From: an uncultured Clostridia bacterium
Lineage (GTDB): Bacteria; Bacillota; Clostridia; Christensenellales; Borkfalkiaceae
Assembly: GCA_944368215.1 (NCBI GenBank)
Contig: CALVWX010000009.1
Location: 1 to 61,243 of the forward strand
Direction of reading: 5' to 3'
DNA length: 61,243 nt
Shown: one piece after another, positions 53,660 to 61,243 of the stretch
How positions within the stretch are numbered: position 1 is the first letter of the stretch
How the letters are laid out: each line of letters starts with the position of its first letter
Program-made: the position numbers and the translations under genes
The notes under the pieces: model-generated
What the model was told of the DNA's origin: nothing
What the model saw: the letters and a program-made list of their open reading frames with translations, nothing else
Database searches by the model: none

Positions 53660-54553
53660 ATGCTCTTAAGGCAAATGAAATATTTCGTCGCCGTAGTTGA
53701 AAGCAATGGCTTCACCGCCGCGGCCGAACGCTGTTACATTTCGCAGTCGGCAATCTCTCAGCAGATAAGCGCGCTCGAAAACGAATTGGGCGTGTCGCTT
53801 CTTTCGCGCGACGGCAGAAAAATTTCTCTTACTCCCGCGGGCGAATATTTCTATCGCCGCAGCAAGGCCATAATCTCCGATGCGGAGGAGGTGAAAGCCG
53901 AAACCATCCGCATAGGTTCAGACAGCGAACTGCGTTTAAGCATAGGTTATCTCGCAGGGTACGATGGCAACGAACTTCAGAACGCCGTAATAAATTTCTC
54001 GCGCGTCTATCCCGAAGTTATAGTCAGCGTATTCAGGGGCACGCACGAAGATTTGTACGAAGCTCTTCTGAACGGCAAGGCAGATTTGCTGCTGAGCGAC
54101 CAGCGCCGCGCCTTTTCGCCCGAGGCCGAAAATTTAGTCCTCAAACGCAGCCCGACATATATCGATATCGCCGCGGCGAGCCCCATAGCTGCGCACGGCG
54201 ATTTTGTCACCACCGACAGAATATGCGATATGCCTTGCATAATTATGGCTACTAAAGGCACCGAGCAGATAGAGCGCGATTTTTACGAAAAATATCTGCG
54301 CATCGGCAAGCAGTTTCTCTTCGCCGCCAGCATGGACGAAGCCCGCCTGATGGCCATGAGCGGCAGGGGATACGTCGCTGTAGAAAGCGTGCAAAAAACT
54401 ACCTGCCCGCCCCTTAAAAGGCTTGAAGTGCGACGCCCGGACGGCAGCACGATAGAGCGCGTATACTGCGCGTTCTGGTATAAACAGCACACGAATTATT
54501 ACATAGAAGAATTTGCAAACCTTCTTCGCGCAAGCTATTCGGCTGAGCAATAA
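53660..54553 (+). CDS. LysR family transcriptional regulator
   Basis: 297 aa from ATG 53660 with AAAGGA upstream; an earlier in-frame ATG at 53612 lies inside the terminator hairpin. The N-terminal winged helix-turn-helix reads FTAAAERCYISQSAISQQISALENELGVSLL, and the effector domain follows (about 90-290). The effector is unknown. It lies beside the flavodoxin and aldo/keto reductase genes, which are likely targets. Confidence 0.93.
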   Translation: MLLRQMKYFVAVVESNGFTAAAERCYISQSAISQQISALENELGVSLLSRDGRKISLTPAGEYFYRRSKAIISDAEEVKAETIRIGSDSELRLSIGYLAGYDGNELQNAVINFSRVYPEVIVSVFRGTHEDLYEALLNGKADLLLSDQRRAFSPEAENLVLKRSPTYIDIAAASPIAAHGDFVTTDRICDMPCIIMATKGTEQIERDFYEKYLRIGKQFLFAASMDEARLMAMSGRGYVAVESVQKTTCPPLKRLEVRRPDGSTIERVYCAFWYKQHTNYYIEEFANLLRASYSAEQ

Positions 54554-54555
54554 AA

Positions 54556-54587
54556 TGCAAAAGCCCCGCGTCATGCGGGGTTTTTTT
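54556..54587 (+). terminator. Terminator after the LysR gene
   Basis: GCCCCGC-GTCAT-GCGGGG stem followed by seven T. Confidence 0.9.
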
Positions 54588-54634
54588 ATGCCCTTTTTAT
54601 AAGTTTTGCTTATCGAAAGCGGGTAAAAAGCATA

Positions 54635-54663
54635 TTGCCCCCGCATGCTTTCAATGCTATAAT
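54635..54663 (+). promoter_or_regulatory. Promoter of the flavodoxin gene
   Basis: TTGCCC (54635-54640), 17 nt, TATAAT (54658-54663). An inverted pair GCCGCGCG/CGCGCGGC lies in the leader just upstream of the ribosome binding site. Confidence 0.65.
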
Positions 54664-54731
54664 TAAGCCGAAAAAGCAAATTGTTTGCATATGCCGCGCA
54701 CAAAAAATGGCGCGCGGCAGGGAGGTTAAAA

Positions 54732-55244
54732 ATGTCAACAGCCATAATATATTATTCCCGCAGGGGACAAAATTACTGCAACGGCGTCATTAAAAATCTT
54801 GCTCAGGGCAACACGCAGCTCGCCGCGCAGTTCATTCAGCGCGCAGTCGGCGGCGACCTTATAGAGGTGCGCACAAAGGACGAATATCCCGCCGATTACT
54901 ACGCATGCATTGACAAGGCAAAGGCCGAACTCAATTCAAACGCCCGTCCCGAACTTGTTTCGACGCCTGAAAATCTCGACAAGTACGATACCGTTTTTCT
55001 AGGCTATCCCAACTGGTGGGGCACAATGCCCATGGCAATGTTCTCCTTTCTTGAAAAATACGACTGGAACGGCAAAAAAATTATTCCTTTCTGCTCAAAC
55101 GAGGGCAGCGGAATGGGCTCTTCCGAGCGCGACATCGCAAAAATTTGCAAGGGCGCGCAAATTGGCCGCGGCCTTTCAATCCACGGCGCCGAAACGGCGC
55201 AGTCGGAGAAGAGAATCTGCGACTGGGCGAAAAAATCTTTATAA
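54732..55244 (+). CDS. Flavodoxin family protein
   Basis: 170 aa from ATG 54732 (GGGAGG 6 nt upstream). It has the flavodoxin_4 layout: the phosphate loop YYSRRGQNYCNG, the FMN-stacking region LGYPNWWGTMPMAMFSFLEKY and the third loop FCSNEGSGMGSSERDI. It carries electrons between iron-sulfur or flavin proteins, and probable partners are the ferredoxin-tailed aldo/keto reductases downstream. Downstream (55245-55393) I see only a 22-codon frame at 55296 with no recognisable product. Confidence 0.9.
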   Translation: MSTAIIYYSRRGQNYCNGVIKNLAQGNTQLAAQFIQRAVGGDLIEVRTKDEYPADYYACIDKAKAELNSNARPELVSTPENLDKYDTVFLGYPNWWGTMPMAMFSFLEKYDWNGKKIIPFCSNEGSGMGSSERDIAKICKGAQIGRGLSIHGAETAQSEKRICDWAKKSL

Positions 55245-55393
55245 CGCGCGGGTCTGCATGCAGGCAACAATGACATTATTCAATGATGTGAAAGAATGAA
55301 ATACGTAATTTTGTGGACGGAGCCAAGGCAGACAGAGATGACCGCCGCGCGCCGCATGAAATAGGCAAAAAGATAGTTGCCGGAGATAAAAAC

Positions 55394-55422
55394 TTGCACA
55401 ACGCCCAAAGAATTGCTACAAT
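55394..55422 (+). promoter_or_regulatory. Promoter of the aldo/keto reductase operon
   Basis: TTGCAC (55394-55399), 17 nt, TACAAT (55417-55422). The leader of about 85 nt holds a small GCCG/CGGC hairpin. Confidence 0.6.
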
Positions 55423-55510
55423 AATTAATGAGACTGGGTTTTTTACGTATCTTTGAGGCCGTAATCCGGCTTAAAAATTGAGTATAGTGATAAATTGTGG
55501 AGGAAAACGT

Positions 55511-56620
55511 ATGAAGCAATATTTTAACATCAAAGGCAACTTCGGATTCGGTTGTATGCGCCTTCCCGAAGTCGGAGACGGAATAGATACCGAACTCTGC
55601 AAAGCCATGTTCGATAAATTCCTCGCCGAAGGTTTCAATTATTTCGATACCGCCCACGGCTATCTTGGCGGAAAGAGCGAAACTACCCTGCGCGAATGTC
55701 TCACTTCCCGTCACCCCCGCGAAAGTTTCGTTCTGACGGATAAACTCACCGAGCCCTATTTCAATAAGCGCGAAGACATAAGGCCTTTTTTCGAAAGTCA
55801 GCTCAAAGCCTGCGGCGTCGATTATTTCGATTTCTACTTAATGCATGCTCAGGATAAGAGAATATTTCAAAAATTCAAGCGCTGTCAGGCCTATGAGGAA
55901 GCATTAAAGCTCAAGGAAGAGGGCAAGATAAAGCACTTCGGCATATCCTTCCACGACAAATCCGAAGTCCTCGACGAAATTCTCACCCAATATCCTCAGG
56001 TTGAGGTTGTGCAGATTCAGTTCAACTATATCGACTACGAAGACCCTTCCGTTGAAAGCCGCAAGTGCTACGAAGTGTGCGTAAAGCACGGCAAGCCCGT
56101 AATAGTAATGGAGCCCGTAAAGGGCGGCAGTTTGGTAAACCTCCCCGAGGAGGCAAAAAAGGTCTTTGACGAACTCGGCGGCACTCCCGCGTCATATGCA
56201 ATCCGCTTTGCGGCGGGATTCGACAATATCATGATGGTGCTCTCGGGCATGGGCAGCATGGAGATGGTGGAGGAGAATACTTCGTTCATGAAGAATTTCC
56301 GTCCCCTCGATAAAAAGGAAATGGAAGCTATAGACAAAGTGCGCTCAATTTTCCGCGCGCAGAACCTCATTCCCTGCACCGCCTGCCGCTATTGCACGGA
56401 CGGTTGCTCCAAGCATATTCCCATTCCCGATCTGTTCGCCTGCCTCAACGCCATGCGCGCCTTCAAAACGTGGAATGCAAGCTATTATTACGACGTACAT
56501 ACTGCAGGCAAGGGCCGCGCGTCCGACTGCATACAGTGCGGCAAGTGCGAAGCTTCCTGCCCCCAGCATCTGCCCATCCGCAATCTTTTAAAGGACGTCG
56601 CAAAGGAGTTCGATAAATAA
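55511..56620 (+). CDS. Aldo/keto reductase with a ferredoxin-like C-terminus (1)
   Basis: 369 aa from ATG 55511 (GTGGAGG upstream). The TIM-barrel AKR domain has FGCMRLP, the catalytic Tyr in FDTAHGYLGGKSE and a Lys in FVLTDKL. The last ~80 residues carry CTACRYCTDGCSKHIPI and CIQCGKCEASCPQHL, cluster-binding motifs seen in a large Clostridia family of oxidoreductases. The substrate is unknown. It overlaps the next reductase gene by one base (TAATG). Confidence 0.92.
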   Translation: MKQYFNIKGNFGFGCMRLPEVGDGIDTELCKAMFDKFLAEGFNYFDTAHGYLGGKSETTLRECLTSRHPRESFVLTDKLTEPYFNKREDIRPFFESQLKACGVDYFDFYLMHAQDKRIFQKFKRCQAYEEALKLKEEGKIKHFGISFHDKSEVLDEILTQYPQVEVVQIQFNYIDYEDPSVESRKCYEVCVKHGKPVIVMEPVKGGSLVNLPEEAKKVFDELGGTPASYAIRFAAGFDNIMMVLSGMGSMEMVEENTSFMKNFRPLDKKEMEAIDKVRSIFRAQNLIPCTACRYCTDGCSKHIPIPDLFACLNAMRAFKTWNASYYYDVHTAGKGRASDCIQCGKCEASCPQHLPIRNLLKDVAKEFDK

Positions 56621-57720
56621 TGGAGTACAGAAAACTTCCCCGCGGCGGCGAAACGATAGGTACACTCGGCATCGGCATGGGCGGGATTCAGAATGCCCCC
56701 GAAGGTGAAATACAGGCCGTCGTCGAAAAAGCCGTAGAAAACGGCATAAATTATTTCGACCTCTGCGCCGGCGGCTACTCCGTCTACCGTCCGTTCGGCA
56801 GAGCCGTAAAGGGCGGCAGGGACAAGGTGAAATTTCAGCTCCACTTCGGCGCCGTATATAACGACAAGGGCGAATACGGCTGGTCTCGCGACCTCGACGA
56901 AATCAAGCGCACCTTCGAGCGCGAGATGAACGACCTCGGCACCGACTACGTCGATTTCGGCTTTTTGCACTGCGTCGACGAACAGAGCGACATAGACGAT
57001 ATCTATAAAAACGGCATATTCGATTATGTCAGTCATTTGCATAAATCGGGCGTCGTGCGCCACATGGGTTTTTCCTCGCATACCCCGTCGGTCGCAAACA
57101 AACTCCTCGACACGGGCGTCATGGACATGATGATGTTCTCCGTCAATGCCGCTTACGACCTTGAATTCAACGATGAACTCGGCATAGGTTCAAGCGGCGA
57201 AAGGAGCGCGCTCTGCAGGCGCTGTCAGGCAGAGGGAGTGGGCATATCCGTCATGAAGCCCTTCCACGGCGGTCAGCTGCTTGCAGACAATACATCGCCG
57301 TTCAGACATGCGCTCACCAAAAACCAGTGCATACAGTACTGTCTCGACCGCCCCGCCGTACTCACCGTAGTGCCGGGCGTCAGGGGGCTCAACGACCTCA
57401 TAGAACTTTTAAGATATCCCGCCAGCAGCCGCGAGGAGCGCGACTATTCGGTAATAGCTCAATTCACTCCCCAATCGGCCGTCGGCAACTGCGTGTATTG
57501 CAATCATTGCCAGCCCTGCCCCGCAGGTATAGATATCGGCATAGTTAATAAATATTACGACCTCGCCCTCGCAGGCGACAAAATGGCGGAAAACCACTAT
57601 TCAAAACTCGAAGTCGGCGCGGACGCCTGCCTGCAGTGCGGTCATTGCAACTCGCGCTGTCCTTTCAAGGTAGACCAGCAGGCCAAAATGCTTGCAATCG
57701 CTCAATATTTCAATAAATAA
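56620..57720 (+). CDS. Aldo/keto reductase with a ferredoxin-like C-terminus (2)
   Basis: 366 aa, a distant paralogue of the gene before it. It has the barrel start IGTLGIGMGGIQNAP, an active-site region NYFDLCAGGYSVYRPFG, and C-terminal CVYCNHCQPCPAGIDI and CLQCGHCNSRCPF. The tyrosine lies one position off the usual DTAxxY spacing, so substrate chemistry may differ from paralogue 1. The pair could form a heteromer. The ECF gene follows 13 nt later. Confidence 0.9.
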   Translation: MEYRKLPRGGETIGTLGIGMGGIQNAPEGEIQAVVEKAVENGINYFDLCAGGYSVYRPFGRAVKGGRDKVKFQLHFGAVYNDKGEYGWSRDLDEIKRTFEREMNDLGTDYVDFGFLHCVDEQSDIDDIYKNGIFDYVSHLHKSGVVRHMGFSSHTPSVANKLLDTGVMDMMMFSVNAAYDLEFNDELGIGSSGERSALCRRCQAEGVGISVMKPFHGGQLLADNTSPFRHALTKNQCIQYCLDRPAVLTVVPGVRGLNDLIELLRYPASSREERDYSVIAQFTPQSAVGNCVYCNHCQPCPAGIDIGIVNKYYDLALAGDKMAENHYSKLEVGADACLQCGHCNSRCPFKVDQQAKMLAIAQYFNK

Positions 57721-57733
57721 AAAGGAGACTTAT

Positions 57734-58000
57734 ATGTTAGAAGATATCCTCGCAAGAAAAAACTGTTCGCTTAAAGTAAGGCTGACGGCAAAGGGCATAG
57801 CCACCATAATCGCAATCGCGCTGGCCGTCGCCCTGCCCGAACTTTTCCATCTGCTCGGCAGGGTCACCGATATGGGCACTACCCTCGGCGAAACCTTCCT
57901 TCCCATGCACATAGCCGTGTTCATGGTCGGTCTTATCGCCGGCCCCGCAGCAGGCGTAATCACGGGCCTTGCCGCTCCCGCAATCAGCTTCGGGCTTTAG
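57734..58000 (+). pseudogene. ECF transporter S component, N-terminal part (frame broken)
   Basis: 88 codons with AAAGGAG before ATG 57734. They encode a short N-terminus and the first TM helices of a substrate-capturing S component (VFMVGLIAGPAAGVITGLAAPAISFGL). The frame ends at TAG 57998, exactly where homologues continue with a GMP-containing loop that is encoded from 58000 in another frame. A one-base change near the TTTAG restores one protein, SFGL-x-GMPSVVMLPYMMIE. So this is either a real frameshift or a sequence error. Confidence 0.75.
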
Positions 58001-58002
58001 GC

Positions 58003-58302
58003 ATGCCCTCGGTCGTCATGCTTCCCTATATGATGATAGAACTCGCCGCTTACGGCGGAGTGTGCGGCCTTCTTGCCCGCGTAAAAATGCCCTGCATATT
58101 AAAGGTGCTCGCCGCTCAGGTTGCCGGCCGTGCACTGCGCGCCGTTGCAATAGTCATCGGTGCATATGCTTTCGGCTCGCCAGTAAACGTTGCAGTCATC
58201 TGGACGAGCATTGCGGCAGGACTGCCCGGCCTCATTCTGCAGTGGGTGGTAATTCCCCTTTTAATGTTCTATATCTCCCGCAAGGTTGGCAGCAATGAAT
58301 AA
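58003..58302 (+). pseudogene. ECF transporter S component, C-terminal part (frame broken)
   Basis: 100 codons from ATG 58003, two bases after the stop of the N-terminal part. It encodes MLPYMMIELAAYGGVCGLLAR and three further TM helices, ending in a basic tail (ISRKVGSNE). With the preceding fragment it makes an S component of normal size (about 189 aa). The ATG could in principle restart translation as a split protein, but it has no ribosome binding site of its own. Confidence 0.7.
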
Positions 58303-58717
58303 CGATATCCAAAGGGCAAAAAGTTTTTTAAACGAAGGCGCAACTTGCGCGATAGTTAAAGACGTCGAAATTTTCACCACCGACCGCAGGGGGATAGCGC
58401 CCCTTCTCGAACTCGCCGAACAGGGCAAGGATTTGAGCGGCTACAGCGCCGCCGATAAAATTGTCGGCAAGGCTGCGGCTCTGCTGTATGTTCTGACGGG
58501 CGTGGAGGAGGTTTATTCCGAAGTCATGTCCCGCCCCGCGGCGGAAGTGCTCAAACTAAACGGCGTAAAATACTCGTGCGATAAGCTCGTCGACTATATC
58601 GTCAACCGCAAGGGGGACGGCATGTGCCCCATGGAACGCACGGTAGAAAATATCTCCGATCCCGCAACGGCCGCACGCGCCCTGCGTCAAACGCTGAATA
58701 ACCTTTCAAAAGGGTAA
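58295..58717 (+). CDS. DUF1893 domain protein
   Basis: 140 aa from ATG 58295 with AAGG upstream (an ATG at 58286 would add 3 residues). The family pattern is visible in CAIVKDVEIFTTDRRGIAPLLELAEQGKDL, SAADKIVGKAAALLYVLTGVEEVYS and CPMERTVENI. The fold is related to cytidine deaminases, but the function is unknown. It overlaps the end of the ECF gene by 8 nt, so it is part of the reductase operon. Confidence 0.87.
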   Translation: MNNDIQRAKSFLNEGATCAIVKDVEIFTTDRRGIAPLLELAEQGKDLSGYSAADKIVGKAAALLYVLTGVEEVYSEVMSRPAAEVLKLNGVKYSCDKLVDYIVNRKGDGMCPMERTVENISDPATAARALRQTLNNLSKG

Positions 58718-58749
58718 AATGCAATAAGCAATTAAGCCAAGCAATTAAG

Positions 58750-58780
58750 CCGCCGCAGGTTTCGAAGCCTGCGGCGGCGC
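58750..58780 (+). terminator. Terminator of the aldo/keto reductase operon
   Basis: 11-bp stem GCCGCCGCAGG/CCTGCGGCGGC with a 7-nt loop, followed by GCGTTTATTGTTTG. Confidence 0.7.
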
Positions 58781-58789
58781 GTTTATTGT

Positions 58790-58818
58790 TTGACATTTTC
58801 CAGCGGCTGTTATATCCT
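58790..58818 (+). promoter_or_regulatory. Promoter of the deoxyribosyltransferase gene
   Basis: TTGACA (58790-58795), 17 nt, TATCCT (58813-58818). The ~90-nt leader contains a CCGCCG-TAAT-CGGCGG hairpin followed by CTTT, which could act as a weak attenuator. Confidence 0.6.
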
Positions 58819-58914
58819 TGTATTTGTAATTACCTTTTAAGAAGCCGTATGTGTTAGCTATGTCCGCCGTAATCGGCGGCTTTCGGAAGCTTAATAAAAT
58901 TTAAGGAGATGTCT

Positions 58915-59358
58915 ATGACAAAAGTTTACTTCGCCGCGCCCCTTTTCAACGATGCCGAAAAGTCTTTCAATCTCGCTCTCACCGCCATACTGGAGGATGC
59001 GGGCTATAATGTATTCCTGCCCCAGCGCGATGGCTACGAAGCTCCAAAAATGCTCGGCATGACGGAAGAAGAAAAGAGCAAAAAAATCTTCGCTGCGGAT
59101 ATCGCCGCAATCGACGGGTGCGACGTGCTTTTCATGGTTCTCGACGGGCGCGTTCCCGACGAGGGCGCCTGCGTGGAACTCGGCTACGCATACGCAAAGA
59201 GCAAAAGGTGTTACGGCGTCAAAACTGACGTCCGCGCCGCCGAGCGCGGCCTCGATTTAAACCCAATGCTCAGCGGCTGTTTTATTCACATTCTCGACGA
59301 CAAAACCCTCCCCGCCGCCGACTCTTTAAAATCCTACCTCGCCGCCCATACCCTGTAA
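58915..59358 (+). CDS. Nucleoside 2-deoxyribosyltransferase
   Basis: 147 aa. It moves a 2-deoxyribosyl group between bases, a salvage reaction. The N-terminus KVYFAAPLFNDAEKSFN and the motif DGRVPDEGACVELGYAYA, with the nucleophilic Glu in the second half, define the family (PF05014 type). AAGGAG ends 6 nt before ATG 58915; an ATG at 58909 would touch it. The lipoprotein gene follows 4 nt later. Confidence 0.92.
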   Translation: MTKVYFAAPLFNDAEKSFNLALTAILEDAGYNVFLPQRDGYEAPKMLGMTEEEKSKKIFAADIAAIDGCDVLFMVLDGRVPDEGACVELGYAYAKSKRCYGVKTDVRAAERGLDLNPMLSGCFIHILDDKTLPAADSLKSYLAAHTL

Positions 59359-59362
59359 AAGT

Positions 59363-59974
59363 ATGAAAAACTTATTTAAAAGATTATACAAAATTATAAT
59401 ATTATCCTCTGTATTTTCGGCGGGCATGTCGGCTATTTTGACAACGGCCGCGTGCGCAACCTCTCCCGCAACATATAGCGGCGCACAAATTTACATTGAG
59501 CAACAATTCAGCGATGAGGAGCAATTCGGTGACGAGGTTTACCACACCGGTCTTTCCGCCATGCATTTTCTGCCCCGATATGAAGATGTTCAATACAACT
59601 ATTCTGATATTGATTTTTATATCTTCGACGGCACGGCCACTATGGATAAAACTGCGGTGACATTTGCTCTTGATTTATCTTTCGATAATATTGACGCCTA
59701 TAATGAGGCAAAAAGCAGCGAGTTTGAGTCGCGCACGTTCATGACGGACTACTCCGAAAATAACCGTTACGAGAACGCCGAATTTGAATTTACAACAGGC
59801 GATTTTTCGTGTAAAACCGTTTATGACGACGATTACCCCAGGCGCTTCGGGCTGATTTGTTTTAACGACGGCACTTATACTTTGCGTTATTTGTTTTTCG
59901 AGGAATGGGAAGCCTGGGAATACGCGCAGGATAAGGATTATATCATTAACTGCACAAATTGCCCTTGGCGCTGA
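59363..59974 (+). CDS. Small lipoprotein, function unknown
   Basis: 203 aa. The signal peptide ends TTAAC, with Cys31 the expected lipidation site. The mature part is acidic and Tyr/Phe-rich without a recognised domain and ends in CTNCPWR. The ribosome binding site is weak and the stop of the previous gene is 4 nt upstream, so translation may be coupled. The codon composition is more A/T-rich than in neighbouring genes. Confidence 0.65.
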   Translation: MKNLFKRLYKIIILSSVFSAGMSAILTTAACATSPATYSGAQIYIEQQFSDEEQFGDEVYHTGLSAMHFLPRYEDVQYNYSDIDFYIFDGTATMDKTAVTFALDLSFDNIDAYNEAKSSEFESRTFMTDYSENNRYENAEFEFTTGDFSCKTVYDDDYPRRFGLICFNDGTYTLRYLFFEEWEAWEYAQDKDYIINCTNCPWR

Positions 59975-60002
59975 ATTTTTTAATTTGTATTCAAAGTAAA
60001 AT

Positions 60003-60084
60003 AATGTTGACTTTTTGCTAAAAAATTCAACATTGGTAAAAAAATTGTACGTTGAACTGATGTTGAACCGGAGGCTCGTTCAAC
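60003..60084. repeat. Cluster of GTTGAAC/GTTCAAC elements
   Basis: AATGTTGA (60003-60010) pairs with TTCAACATT (60026-60034), and then GTTGAAC (60051-60057), GTTGAAC (60062-60068) and GTTCAAC (60078-60084). The last two form a 7-bp stem with a 9-nt loop. It lies in the gap between the convergent lipoprotein and GGGtGRT genes and could be an RNA element or a protein-binding cluster. Confidence 0.4.
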
Positions 60085-60108
60085 CCTATGGTCGTGAATA
60101 AATGAATA

Positions 60109-60143
60109 AAAGTGGTTTTGGAAAATTTCCAAAACCACTTTAT
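60109..60143. terminator. Bidirectional terminator between convergent genes
   Basis: AAAGTGGTTTTGGAAA and its complement (60110-60125 with 60127-60142), A/T-rich flanks and T-runs on both strands. It serves the lipoprotein gene (+) and the GGGtGRT gene (-). Confidence 0.85.
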
Positions 60144-60183
60144 TTTGTTATTTGATTAAGTTAATCACAATATCTTGTGTCTA

Positions 60184-61185
60184 TTATTTGCTCATGCCTT
60201 CCTGAACTGCAACTGCAACAGCAACGGTAGCGCCAACCATGGGGTTGTTGCCCATGCCTATAAGACCCATCATTTCAACGTGAGCGGGAACGGAGGAGGA
60301 ACCTGCGAACTGTGCATCGGAGTGCATTCTGCCCATCGTATCGGTCATGCCGTAGCTTGCGGGGCCTGCAGCCATGTTGTCGGGGTGGAGCGTTCTGCCC
60401 GTGCCGCCGCCCGATGCAACCGAGAAGTACTTGACGCCGTTTTCAACGCACCACTTCTTGTAGGTGCCTGCAACGGGGTGCTGGAAACGGGTGGGGTTGG
60501 TCGAGTTGCCTGTAATGGAAACGGATACGTTTTCAAGCTTCATGATTGAGACGCCTTCGGGAACGCTGTCCGCACCGTAGCATTTTACTTTTGCGCGGGG
60601 GCCGTCGGAGAATGCAACGGTATCTACAACTTTAACCGTTTCGGTGTAGGGGTCGAACTGCGTCTTGCAATAGGTGAAGCCGTTGATTCTTGAAATAATA
60701 TATGCTGCGTCTTTGCCGAGGCCGTTGAGAATAACGCGGAGGGGCTTTACGCGTACCTTATTTGCGTTTTCGGCAATTTTGATTGCGCCTTCAGCGGCGG
60801 CAAAGCTTTCGTGGCCTGCAAGGAAGCAGAAGCAATCAGTCTCTTCAGAAAGAAGCATTGCGCCAAGGTTGCCGTGGCCGAGACCGACCTTTCTGTTTTC
60901 TGCAACCGAACCGGGAACGCAGAAGCTCTGAAGGCCGATGCCTATTGCCGCAGCTGCGTCGGCAGCCTTTTTGCAACCCTTTTTGATTGCGATGGCTGCG
61001 CCTACCGTGTAAGCCCAGACGGCGTTATCGAAGCAGATGGGCTGGGTGCCGCGGACGATTTTTTCGCAGTCAACGCCCTTCGAAAGCGCGATATCTTTGC
61101 ACTCCTCGATGGAGTTAATGCCGTATTCCTTAAGAACGCCTAAAATTTTGGCTTCTCTTCTCTCATATCCTTCAAAAAGTGCCAT
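60184..61185 (-). CDS. GGGtGRT family protein
   Basis: 333 aa. It contains the sequence that names the family, SGGGTGRTLHPDNMAAGP, plus the conserved LAGHESFAAAEGAIKIAENA and CFDNAVWAYTVGAAIAIKKGCKKA. Conserved Cys and His residues suggest metal or cofactor binding, but the function is not known. In Clostridia it commonly follows an iron-sulfur/NifU-like scaffold gene. GGAGG lies 13 nt before the ATG, unusually far. The preceding frame ends 5 nt upstream. Confidence 0.9.
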   Translation of the reverse strand: MALFEGYERREAKILGVLKEYGINSIEECKDIALSKGVDCEKIVRGTQPICFDNAVWAYTVGAAIAIKKGCKKAADAAAAIGIGLQSFCVPGSVAENRKVGLGHGNLGAMLLSEETDCFCFLAGHESFAAAEGAIKIAENANKVRVKPLRVILNGLGKDAAYIISRINGFTYCKTQFDPYTETVKVVDTVAFSDGPRAKVKCYGADSVPEGVSIMKLENVSVSITGNSTNPTRFQHPVAGTYKKWCVENGVKYFSVASGGGTGRTLHPDNMAAGPASYGMTDTMGRMHSDAQFAGSSSVPAHVEMMGLIGMGNNPMVGATVAVAVAVQEGMSK

Positions 61186-61190
61186 AGTAA

Positions 61191-61241
61191 TCAGTCAACC
61201 TCCTTGTCGTTTCTGGGGTCGATGTGTTTAACCGCACCCTG
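61191..61241 (-). CDS. 3' end of the gene upstream of the GGGtGRT gene (partial)
   Basis: On the minus strand the last 16 codons of a frame, ending KHIDPRNDKEVD and a stop at 61191-61193, 5 nt before the GGGtGRT start. Its end holds the GGAGG used by that gene. An NifU-like iron-sulfur scaffold is the expected neighbour, but too little is visible to name it. Confidence 0.5.
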   Translation of the reverse strand, partial: QGAVKHIDPRNDKEVD

Positions 61242-61243
61242 TT

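Noticed and set aside
55296-55364. 22-codon plus-strand frame after the flavodoxin gene
   Set aside because: Weak start site and no similarity that I can see. Could be a remnant, but the evidence is too thin to call a gene.
55280-55714. Minus-strand frame spanning the gap before the first aldo/keto reductase
   Set aside because: Mostly antisense to the reductase gene and its promoter. No recognisable protein.
57990-58005. Programmed frameshift in the ECF gene
   Set aside because: The CTT-TAG context resembles the prfB site, but a +1 shift there leads into the wrong frame, and no slippery heptamer for -1 is in frame.
58819-58914. PreQ1-like or purine riboswitch in the leader of the deoxyribosyltransferase gene
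   Set aside because: Only a simple hairpin is visible; I could not match conserved core bases of any riboswitch class.

Overview
The window looks like chromosomal DNA of an anaerobic member of the Clostridia. This rests on the gene content (a six-subunit Rnf complex, the tig-clpP-clpX-lon-engB cluster, RqcH, DegV proteins, ferredoxin-tailed aldo/keto reductases, a GGGtGRT protein) and on sigma-A type promoters. A Christensenellales-like lineage is my guess from style only; no marker gene proves it. I see no phage, transposase, CRISPR array, rRNA or tRNA.

Layout. 1-6.8 kb: the end of gyrA, a convergent P-type ATPase, serS and a GNAT acetyltransferase. 6.8-18.5 kb: an inverted-repeat element, a membrane-anchored secreted protein, then a six-gene MoxR/DUF58/VWA operon that ends in a lipoprotein. 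18.6-26.7 kb: a LOG-family protein, a low-molecular-weight phosphatase, two DegV proteins around a membrane-bound XRE regulator, and a ThrE-type exporter with gltX and a CmpB-like membrane protein. 26.8-39.9 kb: an ABC-FtsX fusion and an extracytosolic flavin electron-transfer locus. That locus holds a lipoprotein with five FMN-binding repeats, the FMN transferase ApbE, a NusG-II protein, and on the other strand rnfCDGEAB with a Gx transporter gene. 40-44.4 kb: an M18 aminopeptidase, an ABC exporter behind a probable attenuator, and two small winged-helix membrane proteins. 44.4-53.6 kb: a protein quality-control block (rqcH; tig, clpP, clpX, lon, engB) plus an acidic-linker lipoprotein. 53.6-61.2 kb: LysR, flavodoxin, two Fe-S aldo/keto reductases, a frameshifted ECF S-component, DUF1893, a nucleoside deoxyribosyltransferase, a lipoprotein, a GGGtGRT protein and the 3' end of its upstream neighbour.

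The most interesting part is the flavin locus. Five candidate FMN-threonine sites lie in one lipoprotein, two more in an enlarged RnfG and one in RnfD, and the enzyme that attaches FMN is encoded alongside. The simplest reading is that Rnf oxidises ferredoxin inside the cell and passes electrons outward onto a surface flavin wire; this is inference. Two regulatory themes also stand out: several genes with a sigma-A promoter only 6-9 nt before the start codon (probable leaderless mRNAs), and an ABC exporter preceded by promoter, short leader peptide and terminator.
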